DNA from: Vibrio hyugaensis | GTDB taxonomy: Bacteria > Pseudomonadota > Gammaproteobacteria > Enterobacterales > Vibrionaceae | Direction of reading: 5' to 3' | DNA: 64,000 nucleotides | NCBI RefSeq assembly: GCF_002906655.1 | Contig: NZ_CP025794.1 | Location: 744,001-808,000, forward strand | Shown here: positions 9,145 to 16,686 of the stretch, piece by piece | Layout: the number at the start of each line of letters is the position of its first letter | How positions within the stretch are numbered: position 1 is the stretch's first letter | Made by a program: the position numbers and the translations under genes | Notes under the pieces: model-generated | Told to the model about the DNA's origin: nothing | Database searches by the model: none | Seen by the model: the letters and a program-made list of their open reading frames with translations, nothing else

Positions 9145-9156
9145 CGTATTAGTACG
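9145..9156. promoter_or_regulatory. Candidate operator, copy 1
   Basis: CGTATTAGTACG has complementary ends CGTA/TACG. It lies 17 bp upstream of the adhesin ATG, and the identical 12-mer recurs at 9248-9259. Its placement between the TetR gene and the adhesin suggests a binding site of that regulator. Confidence 0.4.
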
Positions 9157-9247
9157 TTTTAATTTTAAAATAAAGGCGAACGCACTTAAAGAATGCTGTT
9201 CGCTATCTACAGGTGGGCATTATAAAGATTCAGCAAAAACCGTCAAG

Positions 9248-9259
9248 CGTATTAGTACG
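9248..9259. promoter_or_regulatory. Candidate operator, copy 2
   Basis: Second exact copy of CGTATTAGTACG, 103 bp from the first and 12 bp past the TetR stop codon. It is about 120 bp upstream of the adhesin start, which is plausible for a promoter-flanking site. Confidence 0.4.
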
Positions 9260-9270
9260 AATTAGTTTAA

Positions 9271-9756
9271 TTATTTACTAACCAACTGTTCCATATAGAT
9301 AAAAATTATCTTCCCGAAGACTATTTCCATTGTCTTTCTAGCCTCTTCCTTACCGATATTATTAGACAAGACCGATTCAATCTGATTAATCGCCCTCTTA
9401 ATCTGCACTGCACCGCTGCCAGAATCTACGACGCTAGTCACTAACATTCTAACAACTTCACGGAACACGTGATCCTCATGATCCCAGTAAGCATCAAACC
9501 AACTCCTGATGAATCCTTCACTACTGTTCACATCAAGCTTTTGCATCACATGAGGTAATATTTTCCCCTGTAAGGCCGTAGCGAACATCAACCTATTCTC
9601 GTAGTAGCCCTGTAACGTACTTTTGCGGATGCCTAGCTCTTTGGATAGCCTGTCATAAGTGACGTGATCCCATCCCTCTTCCACAAATATACGGAGTACG
9701 AGCGCGTCATACTCCGCTTTATTCGAAGCTCTTTGCTCTGCAGTTATACGTGCCAT
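9271..9756 (-). CDS. TetR/AcrR-family regulator
   Basis: A 161-residue protein with an N-terminal HTH (about residues 20-50; RLSKELGIRKSTLQGYYENR) and a C-terminal helical ligand or dimer domain without a recognisable specificity. The ATG at 9756 is chosen because AGGAGG sits four bases upstream; a longer frame to 9822 lacks a site and runs through a hairpin. It lies upstream of, and in the same direction as, the adhesin, inside the repeat-bracketed segment. Control of the adhesin is therefore the simplest guess. The effector is unknown. Confidence 0.75.
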   Translation of the reverse strand: MARITAEQRASNKAEYDALVLRIFVEEGWDHVTYDRLSKELGIRKSTLQGYYENRLMFATALQGKILPHVMQKLDVNSSEGFIRSWFDAYWDHEDHVFREVVRMLVTSVVDSGSGAVQIKRAINQIESVLSNNIGKEEARKTMEIVFGKIIFIYMEQLVSK

Positions 9757-9787
9757 AAATCCTCCTGAGGTTTCCGGTATTATCATG

Positions 9788-9812
9788 TAAAAAAACCTCC
9801 GTCTGGGAGGCT
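9788..9812 (-). terminator. Terminator or attenuator upstream of the TetR gene
   Basis: CCTCC (9796-9800) pairs with GGAGG (9806-9810). The minus strand continues with seven U. It ends a minus-strand transcript coming from the right (the 50-codon ORF or MATE read-through). Alternatively it attenuates the TetR gene, whose ATG is 40 bp further on. Confidence 0.6.
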
Positions 9813-9909
9813 TTATTAACATTGGTTAATATGACTGATGGATGCTGTGGCAGAACATAAACAATGAGAACACGATTCAAACCAATGGAACCGTTCGATC
9901 ATTCAGTTC

Positions 9910-10062
9910 TTATTGCGTTCTGACATCTATTATATTCTGTGCTTGCTCTCGTGATGACTCTACACGCTGCAGTTCTGAATGTCTCTCACAATACGTACCG
10001 ACACACATAAATAGTAAGCAAAACATACAAAGCACTGTATGCGGATACAATATTATTTGCAT
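9910..10062 (-). CDS. Possible 50-residue membrane or secreted small protein
   Basis: ATG at 10062 with AAGGGTG just upstream encodes 50 residues. A hydrophobic, cysteine-rich N-terminus (TVLCMFCLLFMCVGTYC) is followed by a charged, helical C-terminus (ERHSELQRVESSREQAQN). This is the layout of a signal-anchored small membrane protein. A terminator on the same strand lies about 100 bp downstream. No family is recognised. It sits within the accessory segment between the TetR and MATE genes. The rest of the 9823-10213 gap shows nothing else. Confidence 0.4.
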   Translation of the reverse strand: MQIILYPHTVLCMFCLLFMCVGTYCERHSELQRVESSREQAQNIIDVRTQ

Positions 10063-10213
10063 TCACCCTTAATCATTAGTTTGGTTTTTGACCGATTATC
10101 ATTGGAGTGCATCCCTTTATAGCTCCTGTCACCCTTGCCCAGCAGATTTGACACCAAAAGCGGTCATTTCCCGTAATGTTCAAGAAAGGAAACAGCTGAA
10201 TTGCTTTCACCCA

Positions 10214-11617
10214 TTAGTGCAACTTGTCTCGCGAGCCTTCCTGAGCATCGATCAAATTTTTCATCCATTTCTTGCTCGCCATGCGGTGTAGGCATGTCCC
10301 CCACTTCACGACTTCTTCGGTCAAAAACAGTAAATAAACCCATTGCGGCTCAAAGCCTAAATAGATAGCACCAAAGGCAGCTAATGGAATACTTATTACC
10401 CATTGCGCGATCAGATCTTGGTACAAACAGAACTTCACATCCCCACCTGCGCGAAGCACACCGACAATAGCCATCATAGGAACAGAACGAAGTACCACCC
10501 CGACAGCAAGAATCACCATAAACTGTTCAGCTAGGTGGCGCGTTTCTGGCGTCAGAGCCCTAAAGGCATCGAGAATAAGTTGGTTTGAGAGCAGAAGTAA
10601 AATCGCGACAACGACGGCAATCAACACATTGAGAATCACGGTTGCCCACGCTTGGTAGTAAACCGGACCAAAATTCTTGGCGCCCAATTGATTACCCACC
10701 AATACCGCAGCAGCGTTAGATGAACCGATCATCATAGCAAGAGCAATCGACTCTACCGGCGTCATTACTGACAATGCCGCTAAACCCTGCACGCCTGCTT
10801 GTCCCATAATCGCGTGATAAGCAAACAAGCCGCCCGCCCATGCTAGGAAGTTAAATGTTGTTGGAAGAGAAAGTTTTAAGAAACGGGTGATTTTATCCAA
10901 CACTAAGCTGGCACGAATGTCGTCCAAACCGAAAGCAATGATGTGTTTTTTAAACCACAGGTAACTGAATAAACAAGTTACTTCAATAGCACCACTGATG
11001 ACGGTTGCAATAGCAGCCCCTTTAATACCCATCGCAGGAAAGCCAAATTGACCAAAAATAAGCACCCAGTTAAGGAAGATGTTGGAAAGAATGCCGATTC
11101 CGCTAAAAAACGTACTTAGACCCGGTTGATGCATAGCACGCAGACCCACTGCCATACTTGCGACACAGGCAACAGCAAACATGCTAACCGATGAAATAAC
11201 GAGATAATCAGCACCAAGCCGAATCACCTCTTTTGAATCCGTCGTTAAGCGCATGATGGGTTCTGGGAACAGAACGAATAACACCACCGTTAGGGCCGCA
11301 AATACCATGGAAATCATCCACGTCAGCGATGTGCTTTGCCTTACACCTACTTTGTTTCCCGCTCCCCAGTACTGCGCTGTTAACAACGCACCGCCAGTTG
11401 TTACGCCAAGGAGCATGATGGTCGTAACGAATGTCGCTCTTGCTGCAACGCCGACCGCAGCAATTTCCGCCTCGCCCAATTGACCGAGCATCAGTACATC
11501 CACCAAGCTTCGGCTGGAGAACATCATGCTCTGTAAAGTTATGGGTAATGCGATGGCAAATAGTCGACGTAAAAACGACTTATCGGCATGAGTAACCAGT
11601 TGTGAGAAAAAAGTCAT
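10214..11617 (-). CDS. MATE-family multidrug efflux protein
   Basis: A 467-residue polytopic inner-membrane protein with about twelve helices in two similar halves. It starts FLRRLFAIALPITLQSMMFS and has the MATE-typical DVLMLGQLGEAEIAAVGVA near residue 45. It is expected to export cationic drugs using Na+ or H+. Vibrios carry several MATE paralogues (NorM, VmrA and others), and I cannot say which this is. The last 159 bp are duplicated at 6610-6768. This copy ends nine residues later than the remnant because CAG replaces TAG. The ATG has GGAG upstream. It diverges from the SDR gene. Confidence 0.88.
   Translation of the reverse strand: MTFFSQLVTHADKSFLRRLFAIALPITLQSMMFSSRSLVDVLMLGQLGEAEIAAVGVAARATFVTTIMLLGVTTGGALLTAQYWGAGNKVGVRQSTSLTWMISMVFAALTVVLFVLFPEPIMRLTTDSKEVIRLGADYLVISSVSMFAVACVASMAVGLRAMHQPGLSTFFSGIGILSNIFLNWVLIFGQFGFPAMGIKGAAIATVISGAIEVTCLFSYLWFKKHIIAFGLDDIRASLVLDKITRFLKLSLPTTFNFLAWAGGLFAYHAIMGQAGVQGLAALSVMTPVESIALAMMIGSSNAAAVLVGNQLGAKNFGPVYYQAWATVILNVLIAVVVAILLLLSNQLILDAFRALTPETRHLAEQFMVILAVGVVLRSVPMMAIVGVLRAGGDVKFCLYQDLIAQWVISIPLAAFGAIYLGFEPQWVYLLFLTEEVVKWGTCLHRMASKKWMKNLIDAQEGSRDKLH
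10219..10377. repeat. Direct repeat, right copy (within MATE gene)
   Basis: Partner of 6610-6768 at a constant offset of 3609 bp. It contains the last 53 codons of the intact MATE gene. Identity stops abruptly on both sides. Confidence 0.9.
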
Positions 11618-11711
11618 GCACGCTCCGACGACAACTTATTGATAGAACGAGAAAAGTGTCTCATGATTATACCCAGTGGTGACTAATCCACCAGCAATAA
11701 AAGGACTCAGA

Positions 11712-13160
11712 ATGAAAAAGGTGTTGGTACTTGGGGCTTCAGGATACATTGGCTCACAGCTTCTTCCACAGCTGCTTGATGAAGGTTACATTGTCACAGC
11801 AGCCGCGCGTCATATAGACTATTTAGAATCTCGAACTCAACCACACCCTAATCTCACTCTCACTTATTTAGACCTCGCAGATGCAGAAGCGACACTCGAA
11901 GTCGTGAATGATTTTGATTTGGTGTTCTTCCTTGTGCATGGTATGGCGAAAGGTCACGACTTTGTTGAGTACGAATTAAACCTCGCAGAGAACTTCAAGA
12001 ATGCGCTTGAGAAAAGTCGCGTAGAACACGTGATTTACTTGAGTGCGATTCAGCCCCAAACCGGCAACTCTCAACACTTAGCAGCACGCAAAGCGACGGG
12101 AAAGATCATTCGTCAAGCCGGCGTTCCTGTCACCGAGCTTCGCGCGGGAGTGATTATTGGCCCGGGGTCTGCGGCATTCGAGATCATGCGTGACTTCGTC
12201 TATAACTTGCCGATTCTGATTGCGCCTAAGTGGGTCGACTCCAAAGCGAACCCAATCGCCCTACCCAACCTCAATCACTACTTGCTTAAACTGGCAGAAA
12301 CCAAACCAGCAGAAAGTGAAATCTACGAAGTCGGTGGGCCGGACACATTAAGTTATCGCGAGCAATTTGAAGTCATTTGTAAGACCACGAAAAAGCCTTA
12401 CCGACTTTGGTCAACCCCACTGCTGACACCCCAAATGGCGTCGTATTGGTTAGCTATTGTGACGTCAGTTCCTGCAAGTATTGGTAAAGCGCTGCTTGCT
12501 GGTTTGGAGCACGATTACATTGCTGATACCAAAGCCATTCATGAACGATTTCCGCAAGAGTTAATCAGCTATGAACAATCCGTAGCGGACACCATCGCTA
12601 CGGAAGGGACTTTTGTGCGCAGTAACGTATGGGGGTTTGAACCAGCAGCACTCAAACGTTGGCAACCAGGCTACGGCTATTACCCAAAACAGGCAGGAGC
12701 CAGCATTAAGACAAAAGCTTCTGCAGAATCACTTTGGAAGGTCGCACAAAAGATCGGGAGCCCTGAAAAAGGCTATTACTTTGCCAACATCCTTTGGCGC
12801 ACCCGAGAGTGGCTCGATATCTTCTTTGGTGGAGGGAAACCCATTCGAGTTTCACCACCGGGGCCAGAGCTCAAAGTGGGTGATTTCATTGATTCATGGA
12901 AGGTTATTCGCTGCGTAGAGAACCAGTTCCTTTCACTGTTTTTCGGTATGAAAGGCCCGGGACTTGGCCGTTTAGAAATTACGATCAAAGACGATGGCGA
13001 AGAGCGCGAATTCGATATCACCGCATGGTGGCATCCGCAAGGCTTCCCCGGTTTGCTTTACTGGTTTGCGATGATGCCTGCGCACCTGTTCATCTTCAAA
13101 GGCATGGTCAAAGCCATCGCTAAAGAAGCAGAAGCTTTGGAGAACCAATCTAACAACTAA
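11712..13160 (+). CDS. SDR-type NAD(P)-binding protein with C-terminal DUF2867
   Basis: A 482-residue cytosolic protein. The N-terminal Rossmann domain starts MKKVLVLGASGYIGSQLLPQ (GxxGxxG at about 8-14) and resembles NmrA/atypical SDR proteins. The C-terminal third (GDFIDSWKVIRCVENQFLSL ... ITAWWHPQGFPGLLYWFAMM) is a DUF2867-type domain. A redox or lipid-modifying role is possible, but the substrate is not known. The start is placed at the ATG at 11712, behind AAAGGACT; an upstream in-frame start at 11676 lacks a site. It diverges from the MATE gene and converges with the LacI gene, overlapping its end by 4 bp. Confidence 0.82.
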   Translation: MKKVLVLGASGYIGSQLLPQLLDEGYIVTAAARHIDYLESRTQPHPNLTLTYLDLADAEATLEVVNDFDLVFFLVHGMAKGHDFVEYELNLAENFKNALEKSRVEHVIYLSAIQPQTGNSQHLAARKATGKIIRQAGVPVTELRAGVIIGPGSAAFEIMRDFVYNLPILIAPKWVDSKANPIALPNLNHYLLKLAETKPAESEIYEVGGPDTLSYREQFEVICKTTKKPYRLWSTPLLTPQMASYWLAIVTSVPASIGKALLAGLEHDYIADTKAIHERFPQELISYEQSVADTIATEGTFVRSNVWGFEPAALKRWQPGYGYYPKQAGASIKTKASAESLWKVAQKIGSPEKGYYFANILWRTREWLDIFFGGGKPIRVSPPGPELKVGDFIDSWKVIRCVENQFLSLFFGMKGPGLGRLEITIKDDGEEREFDITAWWHPQGFPGLLYWFAMMPAHLFIFKGMVKAIAKEAEALENQSNN

Positions 13161-14218
13161 GGCAGTAAACGGCGGATATTCTCTAGATGCGCGAGTATTT
13201 CTTGCTTGTCATAGAGCGTGTCCGCCTTTGCTGATGTGCTTTGTCGTTCAACCAAGCTGATTGGCAATACTTCTGACACAACGCCTTGCCCTTTCTCCAT
13301 CTGGCTCAGTACTACTTTGACCGCCCTTCGTCCAAGCTCATTGAAATCTTGCTTAACCGTCGTCAGAGGGGGTGAGAAAAATTGGCTGTCTTGAATGCCA
13401 TCGAACCCAACCACAGAGACAGTTTTAGGTACATTAATACCCGCTTCCGAAAGCGCGCATAACACGCCAAGCGCCATCTGATCATTCGCCACCAATACAG
13501 CATCAAAAGGTACACCTTTTAACACGGCGTCTTTAACTGCGTTGTAGCCACTGGCTGCTTGCCAATCTCCCTCATAGTATGCCGCTTGCACCAATTCATG
13601 TTGCTGAATCTGTGATTGCCACTCTTGGTAACGAATCTGAGAAGCGGTAGATGCCTTGGGTCCGGAAATGCACACAAAAGACTCGCGTTTGTGCTCAATC
13701 AAATGGGAGATCGCCAAATTTGCCCCAGCTTTATGATCACAACTGAGAGAGTTGACGGGCGTCCCCTCTGGTACATCAATAAAAACCAGCGTGAGCTGAC
13801 TAAACTGCTCCACTAGGTTGTCTGCCATCTCTCTGGTTACCGGGGCGTTGATGATAATGGCATCAACTTGTTGGGCAATGAGCTCTCGGATTGCACTACG
13901 GAATTCCTCAATGGAGTTGTCACCTAACACTGCCAGCGCCGTCGCGTAATCCATCTCATGCGCTTGATTGCGAACGCCATTAGCAATAAGAGCCACACCG
14001 TGCAGTGAGATATCCAAAGAGACAATACCGATGATCCGCGACTTCGCTCGGCTCAACATTTGTGCCCCTTTATTCGGCACGTATCCAAGCTTTTTGATTG
14101 CGTCGTTGACTCGTTTTCGTGTTTCTTCTGCGACGTTATCTGCGCCATTGGTTACGCGCGATACGGTTTGCGTCGAAACCCCAGCTAACCGTGCAACATC
14201 TTTAAACGTAACTGCCAC
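13157..14218 (-). CDS. LacI/GalR-family repressor of the galactoside locus
   Basis: A 353-residue regulator: LacI HTH at residues 4-25 (TFKDVARLAGVSTQTVSRV), hinge helix with AQMLSRAKS, then a periplasmic-binding-protein-like sugar domain (RIIGIVSLDISLHG ... VVGFDGIQD). It diverges from the alpha-galactosidase gene with 232 bp between, in which three similar 14-mers are candidate operators. It most likely represses the alpha-galactosidase and symporter until a galactoside or its product is present. The effector specificity is inferred only from the neighbours. Confidence 0.88.
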   Translation of the reverse strand: MAVTFKDVARLAGVSTQTVSRVTNGADNVAEETRKRVNDAIKKLGYVPNKGAQMLSRAKSRIIGIVSLDISLHGVALIANGVRNQAHEMDYATALAVLGDNSIEEFRSAIRELIAQQVDAIIINAPVTREMADNLVEQFSQLTLVFIDVPEGTPVNSLSCDHKAGANLAISHLIEHKRESFVCISGPKASTASQIRYQEWQSQIQQHELVQAAYYEGDWQAASGYNAVKDAVLKGVPFDAVLVANDQMALGVLCALSEAGINVPKTVSVVGFDGIQDSQFFSPPLTTVKQDFNELGRRAVKVVLSQMEKGQGVVSEVLPISLVERQSTSAKADTLYDKQEILAHLENIRRLLP

Positions 14219-14282
14219 TGCGTTCTCCTATTCTGATTTGCTGTTCACTCTACCAAATTCATTCGAATATTCTCGTGAACAA

Positions 14283-14318
14283 TGTCGTAAAAAACATGAA
14301 AAAATGTTCCCGAAAACA
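14283..14318. promoter_or_regulatory. Candidate LacI-family operators O1-O2
   Basis: TGTCGTAAAAAACA (14283-14296) and TGTTCCCGAAAACA (14305-14318) are spaced 22 bp start to start, close to two helical turns. Both are imperfect palindromes centred on CG or TA and resemble the third copy at 14427. They lie 65-100 bp upstream of the repressor ATG, in the divergent promoter region. Confidence 0.4.
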
Positions 14319-14426
14319 GCAGATCCAGCACACAAAACCAAGTTCCAAAACCTGTTCAAAGTCACATTTAAACGGCTATTCAATCGAAATAAAACCAAAC
14401 AAGCGCATGATTATTTGCAGATTAAA

Positions 14427-14440
14427 TGTTTGCGAAAACA
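14427..14440. promoter_or_regulatory. Candidate LacI-family operator O3
   Basis: TGTTTGCGAAAACA is the most symmetric of the three related 14-mers, with ends TGTTT/AAACA and a central CG as in many LacI/GalR operators. It ends 10 bp before the alpha-galactosidase ATG, so occupation could block initiation. Confidence 0.45.
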
Positions 14441-14450
14441 GAGAAACAAC

Positions 14451-16553
14451 ATGCAAAAAATTGTTCACTTAAAATCCAAGAATCACAGCATGATCATTAA
14501 AGTGGATCGTGTTCCTGAAATCCTTCATTGGGGAGCCAAGATCGCTCAGATCGATCCCGATTTAATGCTCTCAACCGAACGTCCTATCTCGCAGGCTCGT
14601 CTTGATGTCGACGTACCCTTATCACTCTGTCCTGAGCTTGGTAGTGGTCACTTTAATGCGCCAGGGATTGAGGGGCATCGCAATGGCGAAGACTGGGCGC
14701 CAGTGTTCACAACCACATCCATTGAGCACGATGACAACAGCGCGACATTTACTCTGCAAGATGACATCGCTGGTCTTGAATTATTGATTGAGCTACAACT
14801 GGACTTTAACAGTGACGTGGTACAAAAACGCATCACCGTGAAAAACACGACTGCCGGTGAGTATTGCTTGGGTAAGCTCTCCTCTACTCTGCCACTTCCT
14901 AACCATGCAAACGAGCTGATGACGTTCCACGGGCGTTGGTGTCATGAGTTTCAAACTCAGCGTTTGAGCTTTGAGCATGGTGGCTTTATGCAAGAAAACC
15001 GTCGCGGTCGCACCTCTCACGAAAACTTCCCAGGTTTGTTCGCGGGCACTAATGGCTTTAGTGAGCAATTGGGGCAAGTTTGGGGCTTCCATCTTGGTTG
15101 GAGTGGTAACCACCAACTTCGTGCCGACGTTCGCAGTGACGGTCGTCGCTTTGTTCAAGCTGGTGAACTGTTACTGTCTGGTGAAAAGCGTCTACAAAGC
15201 GGTGAAACCTACCAATCACCATGGCTTTACGCGACATACAGTAACTCGGGGTTGAATGGAATATCAGAGCGATTCCACGAGTTCGTTCGTGCCAATATTA
15301 TCCAATTTCCAAACAACAAACCTCGCCCTGTTCACTTAAACACGTGGGAAGGCATTTACTTCGATCACAAACCTGAATACATCATGCAGATGGCAACCGA
15401 AGCTGCTGAGATGGGTGTCGAGCGCTTCATCATTGACGATGGTTGGTTCATAGGCCGTGATGGCGAACGCGCAGCGCTTGGTGACTGGTACTTGGATGAA
15501 ACTAAGTACCCAAATGGTCTTGAGCCGGTCATCGAGCACGTAAACAACAACGGCATGGAATTTGGTCTTTGGGTAGAGCCAGAGATGGTCAGCCAAGACT
15601 CAAATCTATATCGCCAACACCCAGATTGGGTATTAGGTCTGCAAGGCTACCACCAACCTTCAGGTCGCTGGCAATACGTGTTGGATTTGCAAAACCAAGA
15701 TTGCTTCAACTACCTGTTTGAGCGTTTGAATGACTTGCTGACTCGCTACAACATCGGCTACCTGAAATGGGATATGAACCGTGAATTGGTTCAACCAGGG
15801 CATCAAGGTAAACCTGCTGTGCATGGCCAAACGAAAGCGCTTTACCGCTTGCTAGACGAGCTTCAAGCTGCGCATCCGGCGGTTGAAATTGAGTCTTGCT
15901 CATCGGGTGGTGGTCGTATTGATTTTGAAATCCTTAAACGCACTCAGCGTTTCTGGGCTTCTGATTGTAACGATGCGCTGGAACGTCAGGCGATTCAACG
16001 TGGTATGAGCTACTTCTTCCCACCTGAAGTCATGGGCGCTCACATTGGTCCTGCAGAGTGTCACTCAACCAATCGTCGCCATGCGATCAACATGCGTGGC
16101 GTGACAGCGTTAAGTGGTCACATGGGTGTGGAGCTCGATCCAGTAAAAGAAAGCGCGGAAGAAAAACAAGCGTTTGCTCATTACATTCAACTGCACAAAC
16201 AGTATCGCGATTTGCTTCATTCGGGACGTACTTTCCGCATTGATCCTGCCGATCAAAACCAGAACATCTATGGCGTTGAGAACGGGCAAGAAATGCTGAT
16301 TACGGTGTGTCAGTTGGCAATGCCAAATCATGCGCTGCCATCTCCACTTCGCGTTAGCTGTGCGGATGAAAATGCCCGTTACGAAGTCAAGATTGTTGAA
16401 ATGCCAAAAACCAGCTTCCAGTTGATGAAACAACGTCCGCAATGGCTAGACAAAACCATGACACTAAGTGGCGATAACTTAAAGGAAATTGGGGTAACGC
16501 TTCCGATTCTCGACCCAGAATCGGCACTGATTGTACACCTTAAGAAAATGTAA
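14451..16553 (+). CDS. Alpha-galactosidase, glycoside hydrolase family 36
   Basis: A 700-residue enzyme of the usual GH36 length (RafA-like, about 708). It hydrolyses alpha-1,6-galactosides such as melibiose and raffinose. The nucleophile is Asp441 in YLKWDMNRE and the acid/base is Asp505 in ASDCNDALERQ; their spacing (64) agrees with characterised GH36 enzymes. There is an N-terminal beta-sandwich, a central TIM barrel (MGVERFIIDDGWFIGRDGE) and a C-terminal beta domain. No signal peptide is seen, so it acts in the cytoplasm. I chose ATG 14451 (MQKIVHLKSK) because the longer frame runs through the promoter; the ribosome site (GAGAAA) is weak. The symporter gene follows and the LacI gene diverges. 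Confidence 0.93.
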   Translation: MQKIVHLKSKNHSMIIKVDRVPEILHWGAKIAQIDPDLMLSTERPISQARLDVDVPLSLCPELGSGHFNAPGIEGHRNGEDWAPVFTTTSIEHDDNSATFTLQDDIAGLELLIELQLDFNSDVVQKRITVKNTTAGEYCLGKLSSTLPLPNHANELMTFHGRWCHEFQTQRLSFEHGGFMQENRRGRTSHENFPGLFAGTNGFSEQLGQVWGFHLGWSGNHQLRADVRSDGRRFVQAGELLLSGEKRLQSGETYQSPWLYATYSNSGLNGISERFHEFVRANIIQFPNNKPRPVHLNTWEGIYFDHKPEYIMQMATEAAEMGVERFIIDDGWFIGRDGERAALGDWYLDETKYPNGLEPVIEHVNNNGMEFGLWVEPEMVSQDSNLYRQHPDWVLGLQGYHQPSGRWQYVLDLQNQDCFNYLFERLNDLLTRYNIGYLKWDMNRELVQPGHQGKPAVHGQTKALYRLLDELQAAHPAVEIESCSSGGGRIDFEILKRTQRFWASDCNDALERQAIQRGMSYFFPPEVMGAHIGPAECHSTNRRHAINMRGVTALSGHMGVELDPVKESAEEKQAFAHYIQLHKQYRDLLHSGRTFRIDPADQNQNIYGVENGQEMLITVCQLAMPNHALPSPLRVSCADENARYEVKIVEMPKTSFQLMKQRPQWLDKTMTLSGDNLKEIGVTLPILDPESALIVHLKKM

Positions 16554-16566
16554 ACCTCTATCTATG

Positions 16567-16632
16567 CCCTCTAGCGACCGGGTTTCAACTTCGCGTTGTT
16601 CCTGATAAAACACTCCTATACGCGCTAGAGGG
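16567..16632. repeat. Intergenic inverted repeat between galactosidase and symporter
   Basis: CCCTCTAGCG (16567-16576) and CGCTAGAGGG (16623-16632) are perfectly complementary 10-bp arms around a 46-base middle. There is no T-run, so it is not a standard terminator. It could stabilise or process the mRNA between the two genes. Confidence 0.6.
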
Positions 16633-16686
16633 ACACCCTATAACTAACAAGCAAAACTTAATTGCTTAACTTGTTAAGGAAACAAA

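Noticed and set aside
9757..9822. Longer start for the TetR gene
   Set aside because: It would run through the terminator hairpin; AGGAGG sits just before the ATG at 9756.
6610..10377. Transposon or integron origin of the adhesin segment
   Set aside because: No transposase, integrase, terminal inverted repeats or attC sites were seen. The flanking repeats are parts of a MATE gene.
14341..14375. CRP site upstream of the alpha-galactosidase
   Set aside because: Only a TCACA half-site is present. The other half does not match at the required six-base spacing.
13968..14450. Long N-terminal extension of the alpha-galactosidase
   Set aside because: It overlaps the divergent LacI gene and promoter region. 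The family N-terminus begins at 14451.
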